Assembly: GCA_007117575.1 (NCBI GenBank)
Contig: SKGH01000093.1
Location: 1-14,661, forward strand
Origin: Candidatus Kaiserbacteria bacterium
Lineage (GTDB): Bacteria; Patescibacteriota; Minisyncoccia; Phycocordibacterales; UBA918
Direction: 5' to 3'
Length of the DNA: 14,661 bases
Positions 1-7,218 of this stretch are shown here, one piece after another. Below the pieces are notes generated by a model. That model was given only the letters and a program-made list of their open reading frames with translations. It was not told where the DNA came from and searched no databases. The translations under genes were made by a program, and so were the position numbers. Numbering within the stretch: the stretch's first letter is position 1; each line of letters opens with the position of its first letter.

Positions 1-114
1 ATTTTTCGCAGGCTCAAAATAGCTGGCAACCTTTTCGATTCCGTCCTCCTGTTTTCTTTCGCTAATCGCTACAGAAAATAGTTGCGGTCCCGCGTCACTT
101 ACGCTTCGCTACAG
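1..114. other. Unassigned left edge of the window
   Basis: No gene can be assigned here. On the plus strand a frame is open from base 1 to a TAG at 79-81 (26 codons), which could be the end of a gene starting outside the window. On the minus strand a frame is open from about 106 to the edge, with a good AGGAGG at roughly 45-50 but no ATG, GTG or TTG at a fitting distance in that frame. The octamer CGCTACAG occurs twice (67-74 and 107-114), the second copy directly abutting the tRNA-Leu 3' end. Either open frame could be chance. Confidence 0.3.
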
Positions 115-196
115 TGCCGCGGGAGGGAATCGAACCCTCACTCCTTACGGAATACGATTTTGAGTCGTACGCGTCTACCAATTCCGCCACCGCGGC
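115..196 (-). tRNA. tRNA-Leu (anticodon CAA)
   Basis: Read on the minus strand, this is an 82-nt type II tRNA beginning GCCGCGGTGGCGGAATTGG, the characteristic bacterial tRNA-Leu start. The 7-bp acceptor stem GCCGCGG pairs with CCGCGGC and is followed by discriminator A, as expected for leucine. The anticodon stem TACGA/TCGTA encloses loop CTCAAAA, giving anticodon CAA (bases 162-160), which reads UUG. A variable arm lies between the anticodon and T arms, and the T arm carries GGTTCGATTCC. CCA is not encoded, so it must be added after transcription. The plus-strand open frame across this locus is an artefact. Confidence 0.96.
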
Positions 197-213
197 AAAT
201 CAGGTGGAATATT

Positions 214-242
214 AGTGTATCAGATTTCTCTAAGGTTATAAA
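214..242 (-). promoter_or_regulatory. Candidate promoter for tRNA-Leu
   Basis: On the minus strand, TTTATA (242-237) and TACACT (219-214) are separated by 17 bp, each matching four of six consensus positions for sigma-70 -35 and -10 boxes. Transcription would start about 10 nt upstream of the mature tRNA 5' end. The match is weak and rests on spacing and position. Confidence 0.3.
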
Positions 243-334
243 CATGTCAGACTGTTTTTTGATATGGTACTATATCTATTAATTACTGGGAGGTACCGGA
301 ACGGTTATTTCGTGTTTAAAATATTAAGTAAAAT

Positions 335-1777
335 ATGGCATTTCAAGCAGATTCAATTTATTGGGTTGAGGTAGAGAAAATAGTACCTAACCCTTTTCAA
401 CCAAGACGGGAGTTTGACGCAGAACGTTTGCAGGAGTTGGCGGAATCCATACGTATGTATGGAGTGTTGCAACCTTTGACTGTTAGTAGGCGAGAAATAC
501 AAAAAGATAACGGTGCTTTTTTTACTGAATATGAATTGATTGCCGGAGAAAGGCGTTTAAGAGCTTCAAAATTGGCGGGTATTGAGCAGGTGCCGGTTAT
601 AATTCGTTCTGGCAAGAATACTGAACAAGAAAAACTCGAATTGGCTATCATTGAAAATCTACAACGTGAAGACTTGAATGCTGTAGACAGAGCCTTGGCT
701 TTTCAGCAATTGGCAGATCTTTTTAAACTATCATACACGCAGGTAGCTAAAAAAATCGGTCGAAGCCGAGAATACGTTTCCAACTCGGTCCGTCTTTTAG
801 CTTTGCCGGAATATATACTTGATTCTGTACGTAGAGCAGAATTGTCTGAAGGCCACGCTCGTTCTTTGTTGATGTTGAAAGATAGGCCTGAAGAACAAGA
901 TGTGGTGTATAGGGAAATACTTTTGAAGAAATTATCGGTGCGTGATGTAGAAAGAATTACAAGAAAAATTGCGACTGATAAGGTTCGTAAGAAGCAGTGG
1001 TTAGACACTGATCCTGTATTGATAGAGATAGAGAGAGAGTTTACTAATACTCTTGGTACCAGAGTACAGATAGCTAAAACAGACTATGGTGGAAAAGTCA
1101 CCATTGATTATTTTTCTGATACAGATTTACACCAACTTCTAGCTCTGATAAAGGAAAAAAGGTCGCACTCTTTATTAGATGTCAGTGTGTCTGACGATGG
1201 AGAGGTTGACCCTTCTGTTAACGTGCAACAACTTAGTCAGGCAACGCCACTGGTGCCGGAAGAAGATCAGTTGATTGAAAATGACAATTTATCTCAAACC
1301 TATGAGGAAGTTTTGGTTAATACTGAAGAATATAGACAGAAAATAAGTGATGATTATCTGACAAACAATGTCGAAGATGAAAAAGTTGGGGAGCTTATCG
1401 AGGGAGTTGTTAATGACTTAAGTGTCGAAAAAGAAACAAAGCCACCTATAAGTGAGGTTTCCGAGGATGTCGGTGACCGTTGGAAAGATATACAATACAG
1501 CAATGACTTTCTGGCTGAGGAAGATATGAAAAAGCCAGAAGAAAGTGACTCTACCAGGTTACTGGTTGACGATAGTTTAATAACCAGCATAGAACGTGCT
1601 TTTTATGAGAGTCAAAATCCTAAAGCAGAACCAAGTTACTCTTCAAGGGTTGAACACAATAGGGAACCAAAAGAGTTTGAGCGAAAAGACCAAGCTGAAC
1701 AAAACAAAGTTTCTAAGTCTGATAAAGGTAAAGAAGATGACAGTGATCTGTACTCGATTAGAAATTTTTCTTTATAA
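335..1777 (+). CDS. parB: ParB/Spo0J-family chromosome partitioning protein with long acidic tail
   Basis: ParB binds parS sites near the replication origin and, as a CTP-dependent DNA clamp, spreads to form the partition complex acted on by ParA. Seen here: the N-terminal ParB/Srx-like domain (about 10-115) with the GERRLRA CTP-binding motif at 71-77 and ENLQREDLN at 107-115; a helix-turn-helix around 134-154; the central DNA-binding helices with SEGHAR at 171-176; and a short possible dimerisation segment at about 224-275. Residues 280-480 are an acidic, low-complexity, probably disordered tail, making the protein much longer than typical ParB (about 280-300 residues). No parA is adjacent within the window and no convincing parS was found. 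The ATG at 335 has no Shine-Dalgarno motif but gives the expected family N-terminus. The gene converges on relA. Confidence 0.93.
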   Translation: MAFQADSIYWVEVEKIVPNPFQPRREFDAERLQELAESIRMYGVLQPLTVSRREIQKDNGAFFTEYELIAGERRLRASKLAGIEQVPVIIRSGKNTEQEKLELAIIENLQREDLNAVDRALAFQQLADLFKLSYTQVAKKIGRSREYVSNSVRLLALPEYILDSVRRAELSEGHARSLLMLKDRPEEQDVVYREILLKKLSVRDVERITRKIATDKVRKKQWLDTDPVLIEIEREFTNTLGTRVQIAKTDYGGKVTIDYFSDTDLHQLLALIKEKRSHSLLDVSVSDDGEVDPSVNVQQLSQATPLVPEEDQLIENDNLSQTYEEVLVNTEEYRQKISDDYLTNNVEDEKVGELIEGVVNDLSVEKETKPPISEVSEDVGDRWKDIQYSNDFLAEEDMKKPEESDSTRLLVDDSLITSIERAFYESQNPKAEPSYSSRVEHNREPKEFERKDQAEQNKVSKSDKGKEDDSDLYSIRNFSL

Positions 1778-1792
1778 ATTTTCTAAAGAAAA
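1766..1792. terminator. Possible bidirectional hairpin between parB and relA
   Basis: A perfect 9-bp inverted repeat, TTTTCTTTA (1766-1774) and TAAAGAAAA (1784-1792) with a 9-nt loop, overlaps the parB stop codon and lies in the convergent gap before the relA stop. The stem is almost all A-T and is not followed by a strong T run on either strand, so it would be a weak intrinsic terminator. Confidence 0.25.
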
Positions 1793-1832
1793 CCGAAAAA
1801 TTATACGCAAGACATTTTTCGATAAAGTGGTT

Positions 1833-3392
1833 TTATGCGTTGTTCTCTGACTGTTCACTTAATGAGTTTCGTATGTGACGTTTGGCTAAGGAGGTTCTGG
1901 CAGCTTGGAGCCATTTACGGGTAGGTTTGGCAGAAGGTCTGGTTTCTATTTTGATTATATCTCCGTTTTGCAGTTGGGTATCAAGTTGCACCATTTTGTT
2001 GTTAACTTTAGCGCCAGAGATATGGTCACCGATCTCAGAGTGTATGGCATAAGCGAAATCTATGGGTGTAGCACCGGTTGGTAGGTCAACCACGTCACCT
2101 GTTGGCGTAAAAACAAATATGCGGTTGCTGAAGAAATCTTTCCGCATGTCATCTAAGAAATCGTAACCCTCAGTCTTTTCGTTGGTATACATGTCGGCTA
2201 TTTGGCTTATCCAACGAGGTATTTTTTCATTATGAGGGGCTTTTATAGATTCGCTATCTTGTATATTGGTTATTTCTTTTTTGTTACCAGAAAAAGGTCT
2301 AAAAAGACTGGGAACCAGTTTGCTAAACCAAGAGCTGGTTTCTTTAGGGGAGTCTGGTTCGGTTACGTTTTTATAGGTTATGTGTGAAGCTACACCGTAT
2401 TCGGCCTCACGATGCATTTGTTCGGTTCGTATTTGTATTTCCAGAATAGATCCCTCGTTGGTGGCTACTGTGGTATGTATTGATTGATAACCATTTGGTT
2501 TGGTAAAGGCTATGTAGTCTTTAACGCGGTTAGGTAATGGTCGCCACATTTCGTGAACAAGACCCAGCGCTCGATAGCAATCTTCTACGTTACCAACTAT
2601 CACGCGCATGGCCATAAGGTCATGGATGCTTTCAATGTCCCAATCCTTCCTTTTTAGTTTTTGAAATAGGCTATATATACCTTTGATACGATAGGTAACT
2701 TGAAATTTGTTGATGCCGGATTTCTGCAGAGTGGCATTGAGGTTGGCTTTTTCTTTTTCCAATATTTTATTTGAGCCTATCAGTTTACCTTCCAACAATT
2801 CTCTCACTTTTTTGTATTCGTTAGGGTAAACATAAGGGAAGGCCGTATCTTCCAAGTCTTTACGTATCCTACCCATTCCCAGTCGATGTGCTACGGGAAC
2901 ATATATCTCCAAGGTTTCTCTTGCTATCCGAAACTGTTTTTCTTTAGGAACATATTCAAGTGTCTTAACATTGTGTAGGCGATCAGTCAGTTTGATTATT
3001 AAAACCCTGATGTCTTGACTGGTGGCTACGAATAATTTACGGAGACTTTCATTATGTCTGTCGCTACCATAATAACGCACAGAGCCAAGTTTGGTGACAC
3101 CTTCAACCAGAAAAAGTATCTCTTCACCAAACTCTTTATCTATATCGTCAGCCGTGACAGGTGTGTCTTCTATGGTGTCGTGTAGCAGTCCGGCTGCTAT
3201 GGTTCTGGGACCCATACCCATTTTTGCCAATTGTTTTGCTACCGCTGTAGCGTGGTTCATATATGGTTCGCCTGAATAGCGGGTATGGTCTTTGTGGGCG
3301 GTGGAGGCAAATTCGTAAGCTTTTTCAATCAGTATTTTGTCTGCTTCACTAGGGTTTTTTAGTTCCTCGAGTATGGACTTTATATCATTCAT
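1833..3392 (-). CDS. Bifunctional (p)ppGpp synthetase/hydrolase, RelA/SpoT family, short form
   Basis: This cytoplasmic enzyme makes (p)ppGpp from ATP and GDP or GTP and hydrolyses it, driving the stringent response. The hydrolase HD domain (about 20-180) keeps its metal and catalytic residues: H47, H71-D72, E75-D76, D137 and N141. The synthetase domain (about 230-340) has YRIKGIY at 234-240, HDLMAMR at 257-263, RVKD at 289-292 and EIQIRT at 318-323. RVKD matches the RXKD motif of bifunctional Rel enzymes rather than the EXDD of synthetase-only RelA. A TGS domain spans about 423-484, after which the protein ends at 519. The usual helical, zinc-finger and ACT/RRM domains (full-length Rel is about 730 residues) are missing. 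The leader holds a small CTCTC/GAGAG hairpin (3405-3420), and the start lacks a Shine-Dalgarno motif. Confidence 0.95.
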   Translation of the reverse strand: MNDIKSILEELKNPSEADKILIEKAYEFASTAHKDHTRYSGEPYMNHATAVAKQLAKMGMGPRTIAAGLLHDTIEDTPVTADDIDKEFGEEILFLVEGVTKLGSVRYYGSDRHNESLRKLFVATSQDIRVLIIKLTDRLHNVKTLEYVPKEKQFRIARETLEIYVPVAHRLGMGRIRKDLEDTAFPYVYPNEYKKVRELLEGKLIGSNKILEKEKANLNATLQKSGINKFQVTYRIKGIYSLFQKLKRKDWDIESIHDLMAMRVIVGNVEDCYRALGLVHEMWRPLPNRVKDYIAFTKPNGYQSIHTTVATNEGSILEIQIRTEQMHREAEYGVASHITYKNVTEPDSPKETSSWFSKLVPSLFRPFSGNKKEITNIQDSESIKAPHNEKIPRWISQIADMYTNEKTEGYDFLDDMRKDFFSNRIFVFTPTGDVVDLPTGATPIDFAYAIHSEIGDHISGAKVNNKMVQLDTQLQNGDIIKIETRPSAKPTRKWLQAARTSLAKRHIRNSLSEQSENNA

Positions 3393-3446
3393 TAGTACAT
3401 TCTACTCTCTGTTAGGAGAGAATCAAGGTAAAGTTTTGAAATAAAA

Positions 3447-3460
3447 CAATTTATAAATTG
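3447..3460. promoter_or_regulatory. Perfect 14-bp palindrome upstream of relA/spoT
   Basis: CAATTTATAAATTG is perfectly self-complementary and lies 55 bp upstream of the relA/spoT start. It contains TATAAA on both strands, so it could be part of a promoter, an operator for a dimeric regulator, or chance in an A-T-rich gap. No well-spaced -35 box was found for it. Confidence 0.25.
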
Positions 3461-3464
3461 GTTA

Positions 3465-3572
3465 CTACTAGGGCCTGTCCCCGAACTCACATTTTGATCA
3501 TTTAACTCACGTGGTTAAGCCATAAAATTCCTAGAAAAGTGCGAGAAATCGAGTTCGGGGAGGTCCTACTAG
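3465..3572. mobile_element. MITE-like inverted-repeat element (94 bp plus flanking repeats)
   Basis: Terminal arms at 3472-3488 and 3551-3565 pair as inverted repeats: ten perfect pairs over CCCCGAACTC, then nearly complementary ends with a 2-nt insertion in the left arm. The element is flanked by the direct repeat CTACTAG at 3465-3471 and 3566-3572, which fits a 7-bp target-site duplication. Because CTACTAG is itself nearly palindromic, the exact boundary is uncertain. The interior has no open frame; it carries a small inverted repeat, TTAAC-TCACGTG-GTTAA (3502-3518). I infer a non-autonomous element, possibly mobilised by a Y1/REP-associated transposase like the one at the right edge. A large terminator-like hairpin is the main alternative. 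Confidence 0.6.
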
Positions 3573-3599
3573 TATTTTTGTGATTGTATTGTTATTTTT

Positions 3600-3827
3600 G
3601 TTTCCAGGACTTACGCGTTTGGCGAATTTCTTTGTTGCTTTCGTCACTCAAACCGTTGATCGTACCACCAAGTACGACTCACCCAGCTCCAGTTTCCGTG
3701 ATCATTTATATTCTTTCGTGACTGACTAAAACATTTTTTGGTTTATTACGTTAGTAATAAATGGTTACCGAAACTGGGGCTGGGTCAGCGCCTCAAACTT
3801 CATCAGAAACGCGTAAGTCATGGTTTC
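3600..3827. mobile_element. Non-autonomous inverted-repeat element inserted at the 3' end of topA
   Basis: The outer arms, 3605-3620 and 3807-3822, match at 15 of 16 positions as inverted repeats (CAGGACTTACGCGTTT against CATGACTTACGCGTTT). They are flanked by the 5-bp direct repeat GTTTC at 3600-3604 and 3823-3827, consistent with a target-site duplication. A second, nested inverted repeat pairs 3677-3709 with 3757-3789 (27 of 33 identical, three further G-T pairs) around a 47-nt loop. There is no coding sequence. The right arm supplies the last codon and TGA stop of topA. The layout is that of a MITE or IS-derived remnant; the family is not identified. Confidence 0.7.
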
Positions 3828-6169
3828 ATTAACTCTTGCGCATCTTCAAGGCTAAAAGTTTCCAAGTTAACCTTTTCAGGTAAGGAGATACGTCTAAAAC
3901 CTTTTCTTAAGTAAAGTCCCGATTTTGATTGATAGACATTAACCAGTTTTTTTGTTTTAGGATCTACACCTAGGGTCTTAGCTAAAGTCTCTCCTTTTCT
4001 ACCAGGCTTCGGTTCACGCAGTAACTCCTTGGCTCTGTCTAGGGTTATGTCGTAAGGATTATCCGTACCTTTTAACGAACGATAGTCACCGGCATGAACT
4101 ATGTATGGACCAAAGCGACCTAAGCCGGCGGTTATTGGCTCACCTGTGTCTTCGTGCAAGCCCAGTTCTCTGGGTAGGGAAAGGAAACGCAAGGCTTCTT
4201 TAATAGAGACATTTTCCGGATCTACGTCTGGTGGTAGAGGTGACCTTTTTGGTTTTTTAGCATTTCTTTTACCTTTTTCCGGAGTTTCTCCCAGTTGAAC
4301 GTACGGTCCATAGCGTCCGGTTAAAATATATATATTTTCTCCTGTTTCCGGATCTTTACCTATCGTTTCAGCTTCTTTTATCTCACTACCGTCTATGAGT
4401 CTGGCGCCCATGCAATCGGGATATTTTATACATGATAAAAATTTTCCGTGACGGCCAAGTTTTATCACCATCTCGCTCTTACACAGCGGACATTTCCATT
4501 CTTTAGGAGCCGGCCCCAGATTTGTTAATTTTTCTATATTTTCTTTTAAGCTAACTGCTTTAGTGAAAGGTTTATAGAATTGGTCCAAGGTCTTTACGTA
4601 CTCTCTTTTACCGACCGCTATGTCGTCCAACTTACTCTCCATGTCGCTGGTAAAGTCATCGCTTATGTAGTCAGTAAAGTGTTCTTCTAAAAAACTTGAA
4701 ACTACGTCACCGGTATCGGTAGGTATAAGAGTTTTGCCTACTTTAGTAACGTATCCTCTGTTAATGATGGTTTTCATGATCGAGGCGTAGGTTGAAGGTC
4801 TGCCGATCCCTCTTTTTTCAAGTTCCTTTATTAGACCAGCCTCAGAGTAGCGGTTGGGCGGTTGAGTCTGTTTTTCTTCCACTGCAAAACTTTTTAAAAT
4901 AAGCTTGTCACCTTTAGCGAGCTTAGGTACTTCAATATCTTCACCGCGGGCCTTAGGATCTGCTACCAACCAACCATCAAAAACTACCCTCGAGCCATTA
5001 ACCGTGAAGTCTGGGATTTTGTTATCTTTACTGGTTATATTGGCAATAACTTTGGTGCGTAGTACACGAGCGGGTGCCATTTGTGAAGCAATGGACCGCG
5101 ACCAGATTAGGTTGTAAAGCGCTTTTTGGTCTGCGGTATTGCCGGCTGTAGTGTTGTTTACTTTGGTAGGTCTGATTGCCTCATGAGCTTCTTGAGCTGA
5201 TTTGCTCTTAGTTTTGTATGTTTGAGATTTAGCGTATTGATTACCATATTTACTTTTAATTAAAGTCAGTATTTGTTGCTGTGCTGATTTACTGAGTGTG
5301 GTTGAGTCTGTACGCATGTAGGTTATGTGTCCCGCTTCGTATAGTTTTTGTGCCGTAGCCATGGTCCTTGAAGGAGAGAAGCCCAGTCTGGAAGAAGCTG
5401 ATTGTTGCAGGGTGGAGGTGGTAAAGGGGGCGCGGGCGGAGCGTTGGGCTTCATTTTCTTTTATATCTCTTACGTGCCACTCACTCGTTTCAGCTAACTG
5501 CTTTATTCTCTCTACTTCATTTCTGTCACGTGGTTCTGTGGAGCAGGTAAAAGGTACCACCAAGCTACCTTTTTTTAAGTTGGCGGTCATTATGAAATAG
5601 TCTTCTGGAATAAAAGCACGGATCTCTCTTTCTCGCTCCATTACTATACGTAAAGCAGGAGATTGGACTCGACCGGCGGAAAGTCCGTATCTAACTTTTT
5701 TCCAAATTAAACCCGAAAGATCGTAGCCAACTAAACGGTCCAGTACTCTGCGCGCTTCCTGTGCTTCTTTAAGGTTGGTGTCGATGGCTCGAGGGTTGTT
5801 TATAGCCTCATTAACTGCTTCTTTGGTGATTTCATGAAAAACTATTCTCTTTATGTTTTTGTTTTTATCTTTAATAAGTTCCGCAACATGCCACGCTATC
5901 GCCTCACCCTCTCGGTCGGGGTCGGAGGCCAGTAGTACACCATCGGACTTTTGAGCGACTGTCGCCATTTCTTTTATGACTTTTTCTTTACCGGGAGATA
6001 CGATATATTTAGGTATATATCCATTCTCTATGTCAACCGCTTCTTTATTACTCTTGGGCAAATCGCGCACGTGTCCCACTGACGACATGACTTCATAGTC
6101 TTGGCCCAAGTACTGTTTTATAGTACGAGCTTTGGCTGGTGATTCAACTATTACAAGAGTTTTGTTCAT
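3818..6169 (-). CDS. topA: DNA topoisomerase I (type IA)
   Basis: This enzyme relaxes negatively supercoiled DNA by transient single-strand cleavage. The Toprim domain (about 1-145) has catalytic E9 in VESPAKA and the metal-binding DPDREGE at 83-89. The active-site tyrosine is Y284 in HITYMRTDS. RGIGRPSTYASI lies at 453-464. A four-cysteine zinc ribbon (C560, C563, C580, C586) is followed by repeated Topo C-terminal modules with RYGPYV and RFGPYI-like cores and a final GLYLRKGF repeat. At 783 residues it is of normal length. It lies 115 bp downstream of dprA, a pairing common in bacteria. The last codon (Pro) and TGA stop are inside the inverted repeat of the adjacent inserted element; without it the frame would end Lys-Gln-Lys-TAA. 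There is no Shine-Dalgarno motif. Confidence 0.97.
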   Translation of the reverse strand: MNKTLVIVESPAKARTIKQYLGQDYEVMSSVGHVRDLPKSNKEAVDIENGYIPKYIVSPGKEKVIKEMATVAQKSDGVLLASDPDREGEAIAWHVAELIKDKNKNIKRIVFHEITKEAVNEAINNPRAIDTNLKEAQEARRVLDRLVGYDLSGLIWKKVRYGLSAGRVQSPALRIVMEREREIRAFIPEDYFIMTANLKKGSLVVPFTCSTEPRDRNEVERIKQLAETSEWHVRDIKENEAQRSARAPFTTSTLQQSASSRLGFSPSRTMATAQKLYEAGHITYMRTDSTTLSKSAQQQILTLIKSKYGNQYAKSQTYKTKSKSAQEAHEAIRPTKVNNTTAGNTADQKALYNLIWSRSIASQMAPARVLRTKVIANITSKDNKIPDFTVNGSRVVFDGWLVADPKARGEDIEVPKLAKGDKLILKSFAVEEKQTQPPNRYSEAGLIKELEKRGIGRPSTYASIMKTIINRGYVTKVGKTLIPTDTGDVVSSFLEEHFTDYISDDFTSDMESKLDDIAVGKREYVKTLDQFYKPFTKAVSLKENIEKLTNLGPAPKEWKCPLCKSEMVIKLGRHGKFLSCIKYPDCMGARLIDGSEIKEAETIGKDPETGENIYILTGRYGPYVQLGETPEKGKRNAKKPKRSPLPPDVDPENVSIKEALRFLSLPRELGLHEDTGEPITAGLGRFGPYIVHAGDYRSLKGTDNPYDITLDRAKELLREPKPGRKGETLAKTLGVDPKTKKLVNVYQSKSGLYLRKGFRRISLPEKVNLETFSLEDAQELMKP

Positions 6170-6229
6170 AAATTTTTTTTAAATATAGCGTAACCTTAAA
6201 AGGATCATTTGTTTAATTGCAGTCTGTAT

Positions 6230-6258
6230 CAAATACTATATGTGTTAATAAATGTCAA
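6230..6258 (-). promoter_or_regulatory. Candidate promoter in the dprA-topA gap
   Basis: A perfect -35 hexamer TTGACA (6258-6253, minus strand) stands 17 bp upstream of TATTTG (6235-6230), a poor -10 matching only three of six positions. It would start a topA transcript about 55 nt before the ATG, independently of dprA. Nearby sequence is A-T-rich, so the assignment is tentative. Confidence 0.3.
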
Positions 6259-6284
6259 ATAAAGTTGTAGTTTTTAAAGTAGCT

Positions 6285-7154
6285 TTAGTATAAAGATCTG
6301 TATTGACCACCTATTTGTGACACCAAACCTTTTATTTCCAGTTCAGACAAGATAATGTTTACATTCATAGCGGATAGTCCTGACTGTTGGATTATAATGT
6401 CTCTTTCTTTCGGTTCCTTCAGTAGCTTTAATAAAGTCTCTTCTTCTGCTGATAGTCCGGAATATTTTTGTGTATCAGCATCTTGTTTTTGTATGTTAAG
6501 AGCGTTTAATATGTCCATTGGTTCAGTTATCGGCACAGCTCCCAGTTTTAAAAACAAATGACCACCAGCACTTTGAGGTGAAAAAATATTCCCCGGTACC
6601 ACTAACAGTTCACGATCGTATTCTACTGTCAATCGAGCGGTACTCATTGTGCCTGATCTCTGAGAAGCCTCTATCAACAAGGTGGCTTCAGATATTCCGG
6701 CCATTAAACGATTGCGTTGCAAAAAAGACCAAGGTGTAGCTTTAAAGTCCGGTTCGAATTCGGATAGTAGGCCACCACCATTATCCATTATCCTTTTTGC
6801 CAGTCCACGGTGTCGGCGTGGGTATATAACTTTATCATCAATTCCTGATCCTGGTATAGCTAGGGTGTACATACCAAACCTTAGTGCCAACTCATGAGCC
6901 AGTGAGTCTATACCTAAAGCCAAGCCGGATACTATACCAATGGGTGAACCGGCAAGGCCGGACAGTAAATGCTCAACTACTTGCGCACCGTAGTTAGTGT
7001 AACGACGAGAACCCACTACTGTTAATAGTTTAATATCTGGTGGCGGTAAATTGCCACGTAATGTTAAGCTTTTTGGCGGGTCGGGCAGTTCTCGCAATCC
7101 TCTGGGGTGGTCTTTTTTATCTAGGGTTATCAGGGGGTACATATGTTTAATCAC
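6285..7154 (-). CDS. dprA: DNA-processing protein DprA (Smf)
   Basis: DprA binds incoming single-stranded DNA and loads RecA during natural transformation. The Rossmann-like core shows VVGSRR at 46-51, SGLALGID at 76-83, PGSG at 101-104, FLQRNRLMAG at 144-153 and the SGTM segment at 167-170. A C-terminal winged-helix domain follows at about 233-289. The N-terminal SAM-like domain of longer homologues is reduced to about 40 residues containing LPDPPKSLTLRG. The start at 7154 is the longest; an in-frame ATG four codons later (7142) is equally possible and neither has a Shine-Dalgarno motif. The gene is divergent from serS and precedes topA. Type IV pili and Com proteins, which would support competence, are not in the window. 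Confidence 0.94.
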   Translation of the reverse strand: MIKHMYPLITLDKKDHPRGLRELPDPPKSLTLRGNLPPPDIKLLTVVGSRRYTNYGAQVVEHLLSGLAGSPIGIVSGLALGIDSLAHELALRFGMYTLAIPGSGIDDKVIYPRRHRGLAKRIMDNGGGLLSEFEPDFKATPWSFLQRNRLMAGISEATLLIEASQRSGTMSTARLTVEYDRELLVVPGNIFSPQSAGGHLFLKLGAVPITEPMDILNALNIQKQDADTQKYSGLSAEEETLLKLLKEPKERDIIIQQSGLSAMNVNIILSELEIKGLVSQIGGQYRSLY

Positions 7155-7182
7155 TATTCTATCAGTAAAGTGTATTATGACC

Positions 7183-7212
7183 TTGTTATTTTAAGTTTTT
7201 TCTTTAGTATAT
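7183..7212 (+). promoter_or_regulatory. Candidate serS promoter, possibly giving a leaderless mRNA
   Basis: TTGTTA (7183-7188) lies upstream of the overlapping -10-like hexamers TAGTAT (7205-7210, 16-bp spacing) and GTATAT (7207-7212, 18-bp spacing). Transcription would begin at or just before the serS ATG at 7219, giving little or no leader. It occupies the 64-bp divergent gap shared with dprA. Confidence 0.28.
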
Positions 7213-7218
7213 GGTGAT

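Noticed and set aside
97..104. ACTTACGC next to tRNA-Leu as another end of the topA-proximal element
   Set aside because: Only eight bases match, with no paired arm or direct repeat nearby; chance is sufficient.
82..282. Open frame of 66 codons on the plus strand
   Set aside because: It runs antisense through the whole tRNA-Leu gene and has no recognisable protein features.
3502..3519. CACGTG-centred palindrome as a parS site for the nearby ParB
   Set aside because: Only the TCACGTG core matches the usual parS consensus; the flanks read TTAAC/GTTAA instead of TGTT/AACA. The site lies inside a mobile-like element, and other CACGTG sites occur inside genes.
3604..3823. Hammerhead-like arrangement on the minus strand: helix-forming outer arms, then CTGATGA, later CGAAA
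   Set aside because: The sequence before the 3' arm is GCC, with no NUH cleavage triplet. The bases after CTGATGA do not pair with those before CGAAA to form stem II. A 7-mer match is expected about twice in a window this size.
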